Shown here in pieces: positions 12,362 to 21,829 of a stretch of DNA of 22,556 nucleotides. The DNA is from Sphaeroforma arctica JP610. Lineage: Eukaryota; Opisthokonta; Ichthyosporea; Ichthyophonida. A program made the position numbers and the translations under genes. The stretch spans positions 68,201 to 90,756 of the forward strand of contig NW_014040495.1 in NCBI RefSeq assembly GCF_001186125.1, given 5' to 3'. How positions within the stretch are numbered: the first letter of the stretch is position 1; every line of letters begins with the position of its first letter. The notes under the pieces were generated by a model. That model was not told the origin of the DNA and made no database searches. It saw only the letters and a program-made list of their open reading frames with translations.

Positions 12362-13882
12362 ATGGATGTGCTGCCTGACTGTAAAAGCATCACTTTCACT
12401 TATACTACTCCTGTGCGCTCACAGATACTTGGGCCGCAGTTGAGTGCTGAGCAGAAGATTGAGTTAAAACAAGCATTCGACCTGTTTGATTTGGATGGAG
12501 CTAATGAAATGGTACACCAATCGAATCCTCCTGGTATATGCATAGTTCGGTTCTGTGGAAGGCGTGCTCTGAGCTACTTGTGGCATGCGCGAGTTTGTTA
12601 ATTTGTCTTTGTGCTTAAGCATGATTACTCTCTCATATCCATGTACCCTCATTCAATATTTATGTGTCTCTCGGGCGGTTGCATGTACGCATATATGCTT
12701 GTGCATTGCCTTGCAGATCATTTCTCTCGTCTCAAATTCAGTCGTTATGTGTATTAGACATGTACAAAACGATCTGAATTTCATGAATGAGACTTAATTG
12801 GCATTGCACTAATGCAGGATGCGTCACAGTTGAAGATGGCCATGGTCACACTCGGCACGCCCGAGTGCACAGACAAAGAAATCGATAGCATTATAGAGGA
12901 CTTTGACGCAGACGGCAGCGGCAAAATCAATTTTCAGGATTTTGTTATCATAATGACTGGAAAATTGGTGAGTTTCGGTCCTTATTCCATATTCCTTGTA
13001 GTGAAGCCGGCGAATGATCAAATTTGCTCACATTGTGCACTTAGATGGTGATCGTGATGTAAAACTACAAGAATTTGACTACCTTGAAATTGTGGCTGTA
13101 GGATGTGCAATAAGGTTTGTGCCTCAGTAATAGTTTGTCTCGCTCGCGAATATTCTCGATTCTCATGTTTGTGCAATATGGCTAGGTCAATGGTGTTGCG
13201 TTTTTGTTTTCACGCAAGTCGGCTATTTTTAATATAAACGTATCGTGTGGTCATTTCACATCTATTACTCACTTTAAGTTGGAGTTGCAGGAAAGTCTGC
13301 ACAAAGCCCGAAAACATTTGTATATTTGTTTGGAGATCCCAATACTCTGATATTTTTCCCATTTAATTCATTTGCGTTTTGTTTCACTCCAATTCAGAGT
13401 GAGAAAGATGGTATGCAGGATATTCTCACTGCGTTTAGCCTGTTCGACGACGACAACACAGGTAATTGCGTGTTTTTTGTTTTTTTTTTGCGCTAAAGAT
13501 GCGCTCGGTATCATCAAAGAATCGTGTGCACTTACTCATTAGCTCACTTGTGCTACAATTGTTAATATCGCTAATTTGGAATTAATTCTACTTCATGCAG
13601 GAAAAATTACTCTAAAGAATCTGAAAAAGGTTGCGCTCGAGCTGGGTGGCGATATGCAAGAAGCCGAGTTGTTGGTATGTGTGACAGTCTTATTGTTGCG
13701 AATCATTATTTTTATGGGCGAAATTGATATCTGCATACCATGCTCGACGCTCATTCCTGGTTACCAACTCCGATATGAACCTTTCATTCGCACAGGCAAT
13801 GATCAAAGAGGCTGACACGAACAATGATGGCGAAGTTAGCAAGGACGAATTTATCAATCTCATGATGAAAGTTTCCTTATAG
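12362..13882 (+). CDS. Centrin (caltractin/CDC31 family EF-hand protein), five exons
   Basis: Small calcium-binding protein of centrioles, basal bodies and related structures (family knowledge). Exons 12362-12511, 12818-12967, 13398-13461, 13601-13674 and 13796-13882 join in phase to 174 residues, the usual centrin length. The order LSAEQKIELKQAFDLFD, MTGKL-SEKD, LFDDDNTGKITLKNLKKVA and MIKEADTNNDGEVSKDEF closely follows the centrin 1/2 pattern, ending in KVSL. EF-hand loops: first DLDGANEMDASQ (no Gly at 6, Gln at 12), second DADGSGKINFQD (Asp at 12), third DDDNTGKITLKN (Asn at 12), fourth DTNNDGEVSKDE (canonical). Only the fourth loop has a full set of ligands. The start is provisional: a strong acceptor-like tract ends at 12421 (CTCACAG), so residues before ILGPQLSAEQ may belong to an intron, with the true first exon upstream. 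Confidence 0.93.
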
Positions 13883-15225
13883 CCGTTTGGCGAGTGCAAT
13901 CAATGGCTTTTATAAGTCCTCCAAGATGTATGTACTCATCACACTCACATCCTACAGCACGAATCCCATGATAGTCGCCCGCTGCTGTGTCTCAGAAGTA
14001 GATTGTATCCACATGCCTCATTGTTACCTTACTGTTATGCACAGCGAAGTGTCTAATGTAGTAGAAGCACGAGAACACTTATACGTGCAGAAGGTCCGCC
14101 ATTATTACAGGCGTGTTATCAGTATTGTTGGCTGGTGACACGCGGCCTGTGGTTCACTTGGGTTACTGAGAGTACCGAACTCTATGAGCGGTGGTTCGGA
14201 TAAATTACGTGCCCTGTGAGGGCGAGAATCTCAGGTTCGACAATTCTTTTCTCGCACTTTGTGAGCTCGGAATGGATGAGTGCAATTCGCAGTCACACGG
14301 AGTTTCAATCCAGCCGTACCGTCGATCTATCCACATATAATACGCCAGAGACTATAGGCATAGAGCGCACAGCAGCTTACATTGATAAGTGAGATAAAAG
14401 CAGCTTTCGGCCTGACAACCTCGTTTGCAGCAACGATTGCTCTTGACCAACATGCATACTACAGGTTCTGATATTCGAAAATGGACACGGTGTTCGACTT
14501 TCGAAGCGCTGGTATGGCTCGCCACTTCTGCAGCCCCTGGTATGATGATAACGGCCCAAGGGTCTTATTGAGAAACGAGTGATCGGACAAGTGATCGACA
14601 TCCTTATACCGGGGTTTTATTGGGAAAATTTCTCGGTCGAATATGCTTTCAAATTCTTATAAGCGCACCTGTACATGGCGGGACGAATGCAGAAGGCGTA
14701 CAATAAAGAGACCTGTATTAAGCTTAGAATTGTGTGTCTTCCAGTCTTTCCGCTTCTTTTCAGATAACATCACGCTCGTGTACATACAAGCTTTATGATT
14801 GAAGAGTGTTGTCGGGTTCACACATCCTCGCGCTTACATATCAGATAGATCACACTCGGGTAGGGTCCTAGTGGTCTCAAATAATTGTTGTAGAAAATTA
14901 TAACTGGAAGGCGCCCTGTTGGATGTACATTCATGTGTAAACGATTTTGAGTGCATGCCATGAGACTCCAATTCCATAAGTATGACATCATATTGAAGTA
15001 GTGATATCATACTCTTCACTGGGAGAATCGCCCAGTAGGGAATATTTGAAAACACGTACTCATGTGTATATTTCATTCCTGATTCGTATACTGATACCTT
15101 CATGTATGTTATTCGGATTGAATCGCTCTCATTCAGGTGGTGTATCGACGACGATTTCGGTTTCAAATTGGACAAACAAGTGAACACCCACTTTCACACG
15201 GAGAAATACTCATCTGGTGCTCGAT

Positions 15226-15462
15226 ATGCGTTTGGCAGGTATTCTGACGCGTTTGAAGGACAGTCAGAATTCAAATACTGATTCAAATTCTAGATATTTT
15301 AAGCGGCATCTCAATGTTATGCAGCGATATACACTCAAAAGGGTCTATACGAATTTCGAGATTGACCTTTGGTATGGCAATCAACTTATCTTGACTCCAG
15401 TATCGGCAGATGCGGGTATAATCGACGACTATCTGTGTGGCCGTGTATGGGCGATGGGCTAG
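15226..15462 (+). CDS. Possible small ORF or exon, unrecognised
   Basis: An ATG frame of 78 codons ending in TAG, with a mixed, protein-like composition (one stretch reads FEIDLWYGNQLILTPVSADA). The same frame is open upstream from about 15001 but for a single stop at 15181. A second plus frame is also open from about 15120 to 15290. I see no good acceptor or donor that would tie these together, and no family resemblance. It may be an exon of an unrecognised plus-strand gene or simply chance. Confidence 0.15.
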   Translation: MRLAGILTRLKDSQNSNTDSNSRYFKRHLNVMQRYTLKRVYTNFEIDLWYGNQLILTPVSADAGIIDDYLCGRVWAMG

Positions 15463-16495
15463 TAGTCAACATGCACGATAAAGCGCAGCACCACAAGAAA
15501 TGAAAAGTCACCCTTCCAGCGTCGTGCAATTAATCACACGTATACGTCATACGTATGACCTTGATTACTACAACGAATTGTTATTATTCGTGGAGCCGAA
15601 AAGTGACAACGCCAGAATGGTAATGTTTGGGGCTCGATAGCAGCAACAATACAGCTAATGCTATGGAAATTTTATCGTAATAGCAACCAAGACTGGACAT
15701 GCACTTTATTGTGGCTTCAATTTGCCTTCGTGAGTGTTGATGCGAGGAATGTTCGCGTTCGCCACGACTCTTCTTAGACACATTGCTCTAGTTATGCCAA
15801 TAGCTATATGCGCGGATGACTTATCAAGCGGTGGGCATTTAGCATTGGTTGCCGCCACATATGGGCACAATTCGGTAAATTAGGAATTACCGTACTTCGC
15901 GCAGTTCAAATTCGCGTCACGATTCCGACACTGCCAAGATGACCAAAGGCGACTCCTAAGCCCTCGTTGTAGTTGGCACGTTTCGAACTCCCCGTTACTT
16001 TCCCCTTGAATTGCTTTGAATTGTATTGGCCTCCATCACATCATCGACCAACAAGCACCTTGGTGTATGAATACCGCGCACTTCGCCTCACATCACCGAT
16101 GGACAAGCACAAGGTTCATCACAACTCGCCATAATTTTGAGGTGGTTGATGCTGCGTGACCCTCAGTACAAACCCACAAGAAGCCTTTCCACAATGTTAC
16201 CCATAATCCATCTCGGCCATAGCGCCAGTCCGCACCTATTCTTCCCTACTCGCGCTACATACTAGGTAGCAGATTAACTTCGGCGCGAGCATCCTGCGCC
16301 CAAGCGTCAGATTAAGAATGATGCGACAAACGCATGGTTTGGTTTATACTGTGTACTCGGTGACAAACTCCCGAATTGTGCGTGTTAGATTCTGGTCGAC
16401 GACTGGCATATCTAAACGCCCATTGGCGCATAGATGACGTTTTACTACAGGCCAGAAAGATAAGAGACTGTTTTGATAGCGCTCATATTAAATAG

Positions 16496-16528
16496 ACTGG
16501 CACTGGCACTGGCACTGGCACTGGCACT
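16496..16528. repeat. ACTGGC hexanucleotide repeat, 5.5 copies
   Basis: Five perfect ACTGGC units plus a final ACT, in non-coding sequence. It is uninterrupted, so probably young and length-variable. Confidence 0.97.
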
Positions 16529-16929
16529 CTTGTAGCATAGGCACAGTACGGGCCAAAAACCTATTTGTCAGTAAACCAAGTTTTCATGGTGGTGGAGTGT
16601 CCGCGTCGCAGCTGGTATCAGGAGTTGGTATGATGTACCTTTCCGTATCATCGCTTGGCCGGAAGGGGAAGTCGCACTTTAGATATACGGATGTAGAAAG
16701 AAAGCAGTGACAAGTTAGTTGATGAATTAAAAAATATATTTAGTGTGAAAGATCGATAATGAAAATAGATCCACTGTTAAAAATACTGTTTCTGAATGTA
16801 CAACTACAGGTAGCTGTCAGCGACTTGACACGGCATAAATATGCACGAAAACATGAACTGGCAGTCTAAAACACTTTGCGAATTCCTACTAAAGACGAAG
16901 ACTTCCCAATTCAAAGCCCCCCACATACG

Positions 16930-18136
16930 TCAATCGTTCCAAATTTGTACGATCAAGTGCACACGAACACCGGGTGTAGCGCACTAGAAAACAATAGATA
17001 ACTCAGTGTGAACAGTTCATCTTAGAATGTGCAAAATATCCTCAGATACATACCCCAATATAACACAGAAACCTACGTGTAAGTGCCAGCACAGAGCATC
17101 CCGGACTCTGGCACTTCGTCGCACACATTTACTCAACCCAGAATAGGCGTTTCCACGTGTGACGACAGAGCCTTTCAGCACGCTTTCTTGAGAGCATTGC
17201 GCCCACTTCTTTCTCAAAAAATTGTAAGTCGGCTTGCTTGACATCCAGAGAAAATCAGGATTGAACAGCGTTGCGTCTGGTCTCGTTATTGGTCTGATAC
17301 GTGCAACAAGCACGATCATCAGATCATTATCATGATTCATTACGCACAGATATACGAGTGGGTGTGATTTTCTCAACGTGTTCGCACGATTCCGGAAGCT
17401 TTCTTGCCATGCGGGTACATATACGGCTTATAACGAAAGTTGGAATCCCGTGATCACAAGGAGAATCGAATGCTTGGAGCGTTAAATTGCCGCAGTGAAA
17501 TCGACACGTGCAATTCTCCTTCATACAAGATGAGCTTACAACCTCACCAACACCTTGAGCAGCTTTACAGAAACAGATCATTAACAACATCGATACAGAA
17601 TACGACACTATTCGGCACTTCACATATAATACAGAGCTCTGGAAATATAAAACACACCACACTGAACGGCAGATGTATATCTGCCAGAGTATCAACTTCT
17701 CCACTACGACCTGGCGCGGAAGTTTATGGGAGGTGTAGTGCTCGAACCAGATAAAAATCAGCTGCTATATATTAACAAAATACAGCCACGTATTTCCACC
17801 TACTACATTTTGTACAAGTCGCACGTGAATCAAACGCATATAAGACGCTCAGTATGCGGAACTAATTCGCAGAGATTTATAGCATACCTGTGTACATAAA
17901 AATATACTTTCACTAAAACTCATGCGCGTGTCGACAAGGAGGACAAGGCAATCCGGACAAGCAGGTTCCGAGGGCTTGATATCAGACATAACAGGAAAGG
18001 TGGCATCATGCAAGCTGAGTTCAAAATTAAAATCTCCGAGGTTAAGTGCTCCTTCTGCGAATAGAGACATGGCAGCACTTTCCAGTTCGGCGTGTGAAGT
18101 GAACCCGTCAGGCAATTGAGACATTGTGTTGGACAT
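16930..18136 (-). CDS. Unrecognised Cys-rich protein, four exons
   Basis: I do not recognise this family. Exons 18136-17908, 17562-17356, 17276-17077 and 16983-16930 join in phase to 690 nt, or 229 residues plus stop. The start ATG has a good Kozak context (ATCACCATGT). The last intron is supported by a GTAGGT donor and a TTGTTTTCTAG acceptor. Exon 1 encodes an acidic, Ser/Leu-rich start and a PACPDC pair. Exon 2 encodes the densest cysteine group (CMKENCTCRFHCG, then SPCDHG). Exon 3 is basic and aromatic (PDFLWMSSKPTYNFLRKKW). The C-terminus is LCWHLH joined to CATPGVRVHL. There is no signal peptide or membrane helix, so a zinc-binding intracellular role is possible, but that is inference. 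The exon 2/3 junction (a 79-base intron with a weak donor) is the least certain. Part of the protein could instead come from another splice pattern. Confidence 0.55.
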
Positions 18137-18297
18137 GGTGATTAACGTGAGGTATCCTTCGTCGTCGCGTAGTCATACTGTCGACAAGCCTGCAATAGTT
18201 AAGTGTATTTACAAAAATTGTGTCCATACGGATTACGGAATCATGTGTGCTCTGAATTAAAAGTATCAACTGTCATATGTACCGAACTGCACCAACT

Positions 18298-18358
18298 CTC
18301 AAGACTCAAGTGACTCATCAGTCAACACTCTTCAAGTCTCAAGAGTGAAAGTCTTGAG
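18298..18358. repeat. Nested inverted repeats
   Basis: The outer arms CTCAAGACT (18298-18306) and AGTCTTGAG (18350-18358) enclose inner arms CACTCTT (18326-18332) and AAGAGTG (18341-18347). Single-stranded DNA or RNA from here could fold into a two-step hairpin about 160-220 bases upstream of the Cys-rich gene's start codon. Confidence 0.75.
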
Positions 18359-18552
18359 CCTCTGGCCTCTGCCAGACTGCTACTTATTTACCGTTGCCAG
18401 TCTGCCTCAGCCTCCCTAAAAATTAAAAAACAGTATTTACATATGTATATTGTATTAACTTCACTGACGTATTTACGATCTCGCCGAGACGCCGACTCAC
18501 TTCTCTCTCTATTAGTACTACATATATGTAGTAGTCGGTTTGGTCGCCCCCG

Positions 18553-18569
18553 GGCCCCGGCCCGGGGCC
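18553..18569. repeat. GC-only palindrome
   Basis: GGCCCCGG and CCGGGGCC arms separated by one C, inside a run of about 25 bases that is almost entirely G and C (18546-18569) in otherwise AT-leaning DNA. Confidence 0.9.
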
Positions 18570-18665
18570 TCGGCCTCTCAGAGTCTCAGGAGTCAGGCCT
18601 CAACATTTCAACAGTCAATAGAAGAGAAGATTGAACTTCTGAAGTCTGAAGAGAACAGTCAACAG

Positions 18666-18877
18666 CTGGGTTGGTATAAAACGACGTCGACATTTGGGCA
18701 AACGACATGTCATACATGTCGCGGCGACATTTTGTAGGATATGTCGGTCGCGACATGGTGTCGGCAGGTCTGCTGGTGGCTGTATCGAAGCCTACATACA
18801 CATATCGAGACGACATGTCATACACGTCGCGACGACATTTTTTCAGGGGTGTATGTCGTTGTCGTATACCAACCCAG
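18666..18877. mobile_element. MITE-like foldback element (~210 bp)
   Basis: The ends carry a perfect 12-bp inverted repeat, TGGGTTGGTATA at 18667-18678 and TATACCAACCCA at 18865-18876, continued imperfectly inward by CGAC-rich sequence. Inside, a 31-bp word occurs twice in direct orientation (18703-18733 and 18811-18841, 29 of 31 identical). The first copy contains a small perfect palindrome (CGACATGT-CAT-ACATGTCG). GTCAAC flanks both sides and could be a target-site remnant, but that word is common nearby. There is no coding capacity, so it would be a non-autonomous DNA element, if mobile at all. Confidence 0.5.
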
Positions 18878-18954
18878 GTCAACGGTCAACACTCAACGCT
18901 CTGACTCAACAGTCAGTCAGTCACTCATTTGTTTTTGTTTGTGTGTGTTTCTAG

Positions 18955-19056
18955 ACTCTCTCTCTCTATCTCTCTATCTCTCTCTCCCCAGTCTTTCTCT
19001 GTCTATCTCTCTCTCTCTCCAGTCTCTCTAAAGTATATATGTAGAGAGAGAGAGCT
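18955..19056. repeat. CT tract followed by GA tract
   Basis: An impure CT/CTAT pyrimidine run (18955-19028) is followed after a short TA spacer by GA repeats (19042-19055). The two are complementary in opposite order, so this stretch can form a hairpin or a triplex-type structure. Confidence 0.85.
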
Positions 19057-19058
19057 CT

Positions 19059-19410
19059 CTACTAGTAGTAAATAGAGTAGTATTTAATAGTAGTAGTCTG
19101 TAGAGTGTGTAGACTGAGAATACTAAATAGACAATAGTGTAGTGTAGAACTTTAGAGTGTAGACTGTAGCGTGTGTAGAGTGAGTACATAGACTGTAGTG
19201 TCGACTGTAGACTGTACATAATGTACTCTGTACGTATGTCGAGTTGTGTACATAGAGCCTGAGAGACTCTCATACAGCGAGTAGAGAGTGGCGTGTAGAG
19301 TATTGTAGAATGTAGACTGTAGTCTGTAGCGAGTGTAGACTGTAGAGTGTGGAGTGTAGACACTCTTGACTCTAGAGACACTTTCTCTAGTAGAGTAGAG
19401 AGACACAGGG
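19059..19410. repeat. Degenerate GTAGACT/GTAGAGT minisatellite
   Basis: About 350 bases made of variants of TGTAGACTG, GTAGAGTG and GTAGTGT in irregular order, with few other words. The long minus-strand frames over it (Ser/Leu/Tyr/Thr-rich) are produced by the repeat and are not genes. Confidence 0.8.
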
Positions 19411-19890
19411 TCAGGAACAAGACTGAGGAGAGAGTATATGTATAAATTATAAAGAGTAACAGGCGCGGAGTCGAAGAGTCATGAACTCATTTACTCTAGC
19501 AAGTCTCGACTGTCAAACAGTGTCAAACTAAAGTCTAAACAGTCAGTCTAAACTCCACATAAACTCTAAAAGCTAAAAAAGTAGTCAGGAGTCCGTCCGC
19601 CAGTCCGGCTTCGAGTTCTATTTTTATAATAATTATTCTATTGTACTCTTATTCTAGTTTCTGGTAGATTCTATTTTCCATAGCATACTTTTTCGGGTGC
19701 AAGATTCTCTATTGGACGAGAGCGACGAATCCTTTGTGGACAAGTGCGCATAATTTCGTAAAGGCGGAAACGTAATTTTAATACTATAATATCAAATATG
19801 TTTTAGGGTTTCTTTATTTCATACAACTTTTTTAAAATTTTTAAATACTCGTGTGTGATCTGTACCATAGCTCACAATATCAAGAACACC

Positions 19891-21477
19891 ATGGGTAGGA
19901 TAGTAGTGAATTCACTTCTCGCTATAACAGCGGTTGTAGGCGGTCTGGAAGCCTACAAAATCACACCCAGACAAGCTACGCCACTCGGTGAATGTATCTC
20001 AACCGCGTCACCAAATGTGACCGTTTACGGCGTGGCGGACCCTTTTTTTCTTAATTCATACATAGGAACGAATCTAGGATATCAACAAGAACCAACGCTG
20101 GTCGTGAAGGTTCAAAATGTAGAAGATATCAAGGCAGGAGTTGTCTGTGCCAAGTCGCTTAATGAAGAAATAGTCGTTAGGAACGGAGGTAATTCGTTCG
20201 CCGGTTTCTCGTATTCATCGGGTATAGTTCTCAACCTGGACGACTTCATCGACGTACAAGTGGACACTATTGCCGGAAAGATTAAAGTAGAATCTGGCAA
20301 CAGACTGGGCCGTATTTATGGTTTCTTAGTTGAAGCTTCAGAAGGTGGCAATATGTCGGTTATTGGAGCGGGTACCTGGCCCTATCTCGGAATAGCAGGA
20401 CACTCACTATGTGCGGGATACGGCATGATGGGTAGAAAGACAGGCTATATAACAGATCAGATAGAGCAGTTTGAAGTAGTCAACGCCACTGGTGATCTCA
20501 TCGTGGTTTCGGAGGCTGAAAATAGCGAACTCTTTTATGCCATGCGAGGAGGATGCAGTTCGTCCTTTGGATTTATCACATCAGTTACAATTCATACGAC
20601 AACTATCCCATCCGATAAGATGGTCTATATTGATACGCGTGCACGTGGTCTCGAAGACTCGGTACAGGTTGGTAACTGGTGGCAGCAGTATGCGAGCATA
20701 GACGCACCAGAGGAATTGACAACGACTTTCACTTTTGGTGTAGGTGGTGATGATAATAGCAACCCTTACGTCCGCATTCGTGGCGTCTATCTCGGCTCGA
20801 AAGCAGAAGCAGAGAGTGCGCTACTTGCTGATTTTGAGGTGGGCTTTAGTGGTATTTTCAGTACGACAGAAATTAGGGATATGTTTGTTGAGCACGATTA
20901 CTTGGGAGGTGTAAATGCATTCACCGGAGTGGCAGAATTCAATACAGTGGATGACTTTAAAGCGATGACTACACTCGATAGGGAGTCTGTCTTCTACAAA
21001 ACGAGTTTCCTTATGTTCGATGTTATTACGGAGCCCAGTGCATATGAACAAGTCTTCCAGTATTTCACCGATGGAAAGCTTGACTACTTTGGATGGAAGG
21101 CGATGGGTGGTGCCCAAACCTCTAATTCTACCGTACAGCTGGGTGATGTTGACCATAGCGATCCTAGATCGCCTATTGTCAGGGGACATCTAGTTCAATG
21201 CCATTTGGGTCTGACTGACACATCTAACAGCGGGATTGAGGCGACTAAAGCTACTGTTTTAGAAGCCTCAGCAGTCATTGAGGCTTCCTTCATTTCTGAG
21301 CGCAATGGAATATGGAGATATCCTGGTTATCTAGCGAGATACGACGACTACATGACCACGGGGAATGCTGGCAATATCTACTTCGGCGAAGCCAACACTG
21401 AGAAGCTTGCACGTGCGCGAGAGGACGCTGATGGCGAAGGTGTACTAATTTCGGACTCCTCGAGATACTTATTTTAA
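19891..21477 (+). CDS. Secreted berberine-bridge-enzyme-like FAD oxidoreductase, intronless
   Basis: FAD-linked oxidase of the PCMH (vanillyl-alcohol-oxidase) superfamily with a C-terminal BBE domain. Relatives oxidise sugars, alkaloids or alcohols using oxygen (family knowledge); the substrate here is unknown. The start ATG at 19891 has a strong Kozak context (ACACCATGG). The frame also opens 12 codons earlier but without an ATG. Of 528 residues, 1-21 look like a signal peptide. FAD-binding landmarks: VRNGGNSFAGF (97-106), GTWPYLGIAGHSLCAGYG (161-178), and ELFYAMRGG...SSFGFITSV (213-232). The BBE end shows GYLARYDDY, YFGEANTEKL and a DADGEGVL tail. The usual covalent FAD His in GGHS is Asn101, and the usual Cys in TCP is Trp163. 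Several N-glycosylation sequons fit secretion. It has no intron although its neighbours are split, which suggests horizontal transfer or retrocopying, but neither is proven. Confidence 0.93.
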   Translation: MGRIVVNSLLAITAVVGGLEAYKITPRQATPLGECISTASPNVTVYGVADPFFLNSYIGTNLGYQQEPTLVVKVQNVEDIKAGVVCAKSLNEEIVVRNGGNSFAGFSYSSGIVLNLDDFIDVQVDTIAGKIKVESGNRLGRIYGFLVEASEGGNMSVIGAGTWPYLGIAGHSLCAGYGMMGRKTGYITDQIEQFEVVNATGDLIVVSEAENSELFYAMRGGCSSSFGFITSVTIHTTTIPSDKMVYIDTRARGLEDSVQVGNWWQQYASIDAPEELTTTFTFGVGGDDNSNPYVRIRGVYLGSKAEAESALLADFEVGFSGIFSTTEIRDMFVEHDYLGGVNAFTGVAEFNTVDDFKAMTTLDRESVFYKTSFLMFDVITEPSAYEQVFQYFTDGKLDYFGWKAMGGAQTSNSTVQLGDVDHSDPRSPIVRGHLVQCHLGLTDTSNSGIEATKATVLEASAVIEASFISERNGIWRYPGYLARYDDYMTTGNAGNIYFGEANTEKLARAREDADGEGVLISDSSRYLF

Positions 21478-21829
21478 TTATCTCACACAGCGATAGAATA
21501 ATACGATAAAGGTTAAGCTTTTTGGTACTTTAATATGCCGGTACGACGATTCATGAGGCATACAATCCATTCGAAAAAACGCATGGAATACGTTGTTCAA
21601 CATCAGCTGCACGACATGAAGTGTAGTGTTTCATGCTTGGCCATGTCCAGCGCACAGATCCCGAGCATACTACAGACGTTTGCTGTAACAGCTTAGCGTT
21701 CAGTTGTCTTCCGACAATTTGTATTATTGATTTGCCCTGCGATAACAATACCACCCTACTTCCATTGTGCGAACGGTTGTCAAAGAACCTTGTGCATTGA
21801 AAGCTATCCAAGACTTATTAATGGGATCT
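21478..21829. other. Short intergenic gap between convergent genes
   Basis: About 350 bases separating the flavoenzyme stop from the stop of the zinc-finger gene on the other strand, so it contains both 3' ends. No canonical AATAAA is seen just after the flavoenzyme stop (only GATAAA at about 21505). The minus-strand frame here begins with TTG and looks accidental. Confidence 0.5.

Larger units (their letters stand above)
13883..16929. other. ~3 kb with no defensible gene
   Basis: Mixed sequence between the centrin stop and the 3' end of the Cys-rich gene. It contains a plus-strand AATAAA near 14700, over 800 bases past the centrin stop, and an ACTGGC hexamer repeat. Several overlapping open frames cluster around 14400-15460, none of which I can assign to a family or connect by splice sites. 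No tRNA- or rRNA-like sequence was recognised. Confidence 0.5.
18137..19890. other. Repeat-rich intergenic region upstream of the flavoenzyme gene
   Basis: About 1.75 kb with no gene. From about 18290 to 19620 it is crowded with AGTC/GACT and ACTC/GAGT words and carries the separate repeats listed individually. Two TGACTCA words (AP-1/Gcn4 bZIP consensus) occur at 18311-18317 and 18902-18908, but in a field this rich in GACTC they may be accidental. The last 250 bases before the flavoenzyme start are AT-rich and would hold its core promoter. No clear TATA box stands out. Confidence 0.6.

Noticed and set aside
14140-14260. A GGTTCGA word suggesting a tRNA T-arm
   Set aside because: No matching acceptor stem, D-arm or anticodon arm could be found around it.
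14834-15187. 117-codon minus-strand frame
   Set aside because: No family resemblance, no clear splice sites, and several frames on both strands are open here, so chance is the simplest view.
18703-18841. Two near-identical 31-bp repeats with a palindrome, considered as a CRISPR-like array
   Set aside because: Only two copies, 108 bases apart, inside a terminal-inverted-repeat structure in a eukaryotic setting; a foldback element explains them better.
19028-19420. Long minus-strand frames rich in Ser, Leu, Tyr and Thr
   Set aside because: They come from the GTAGACT/GTAGAGT minisatellite and change frame without consequence.
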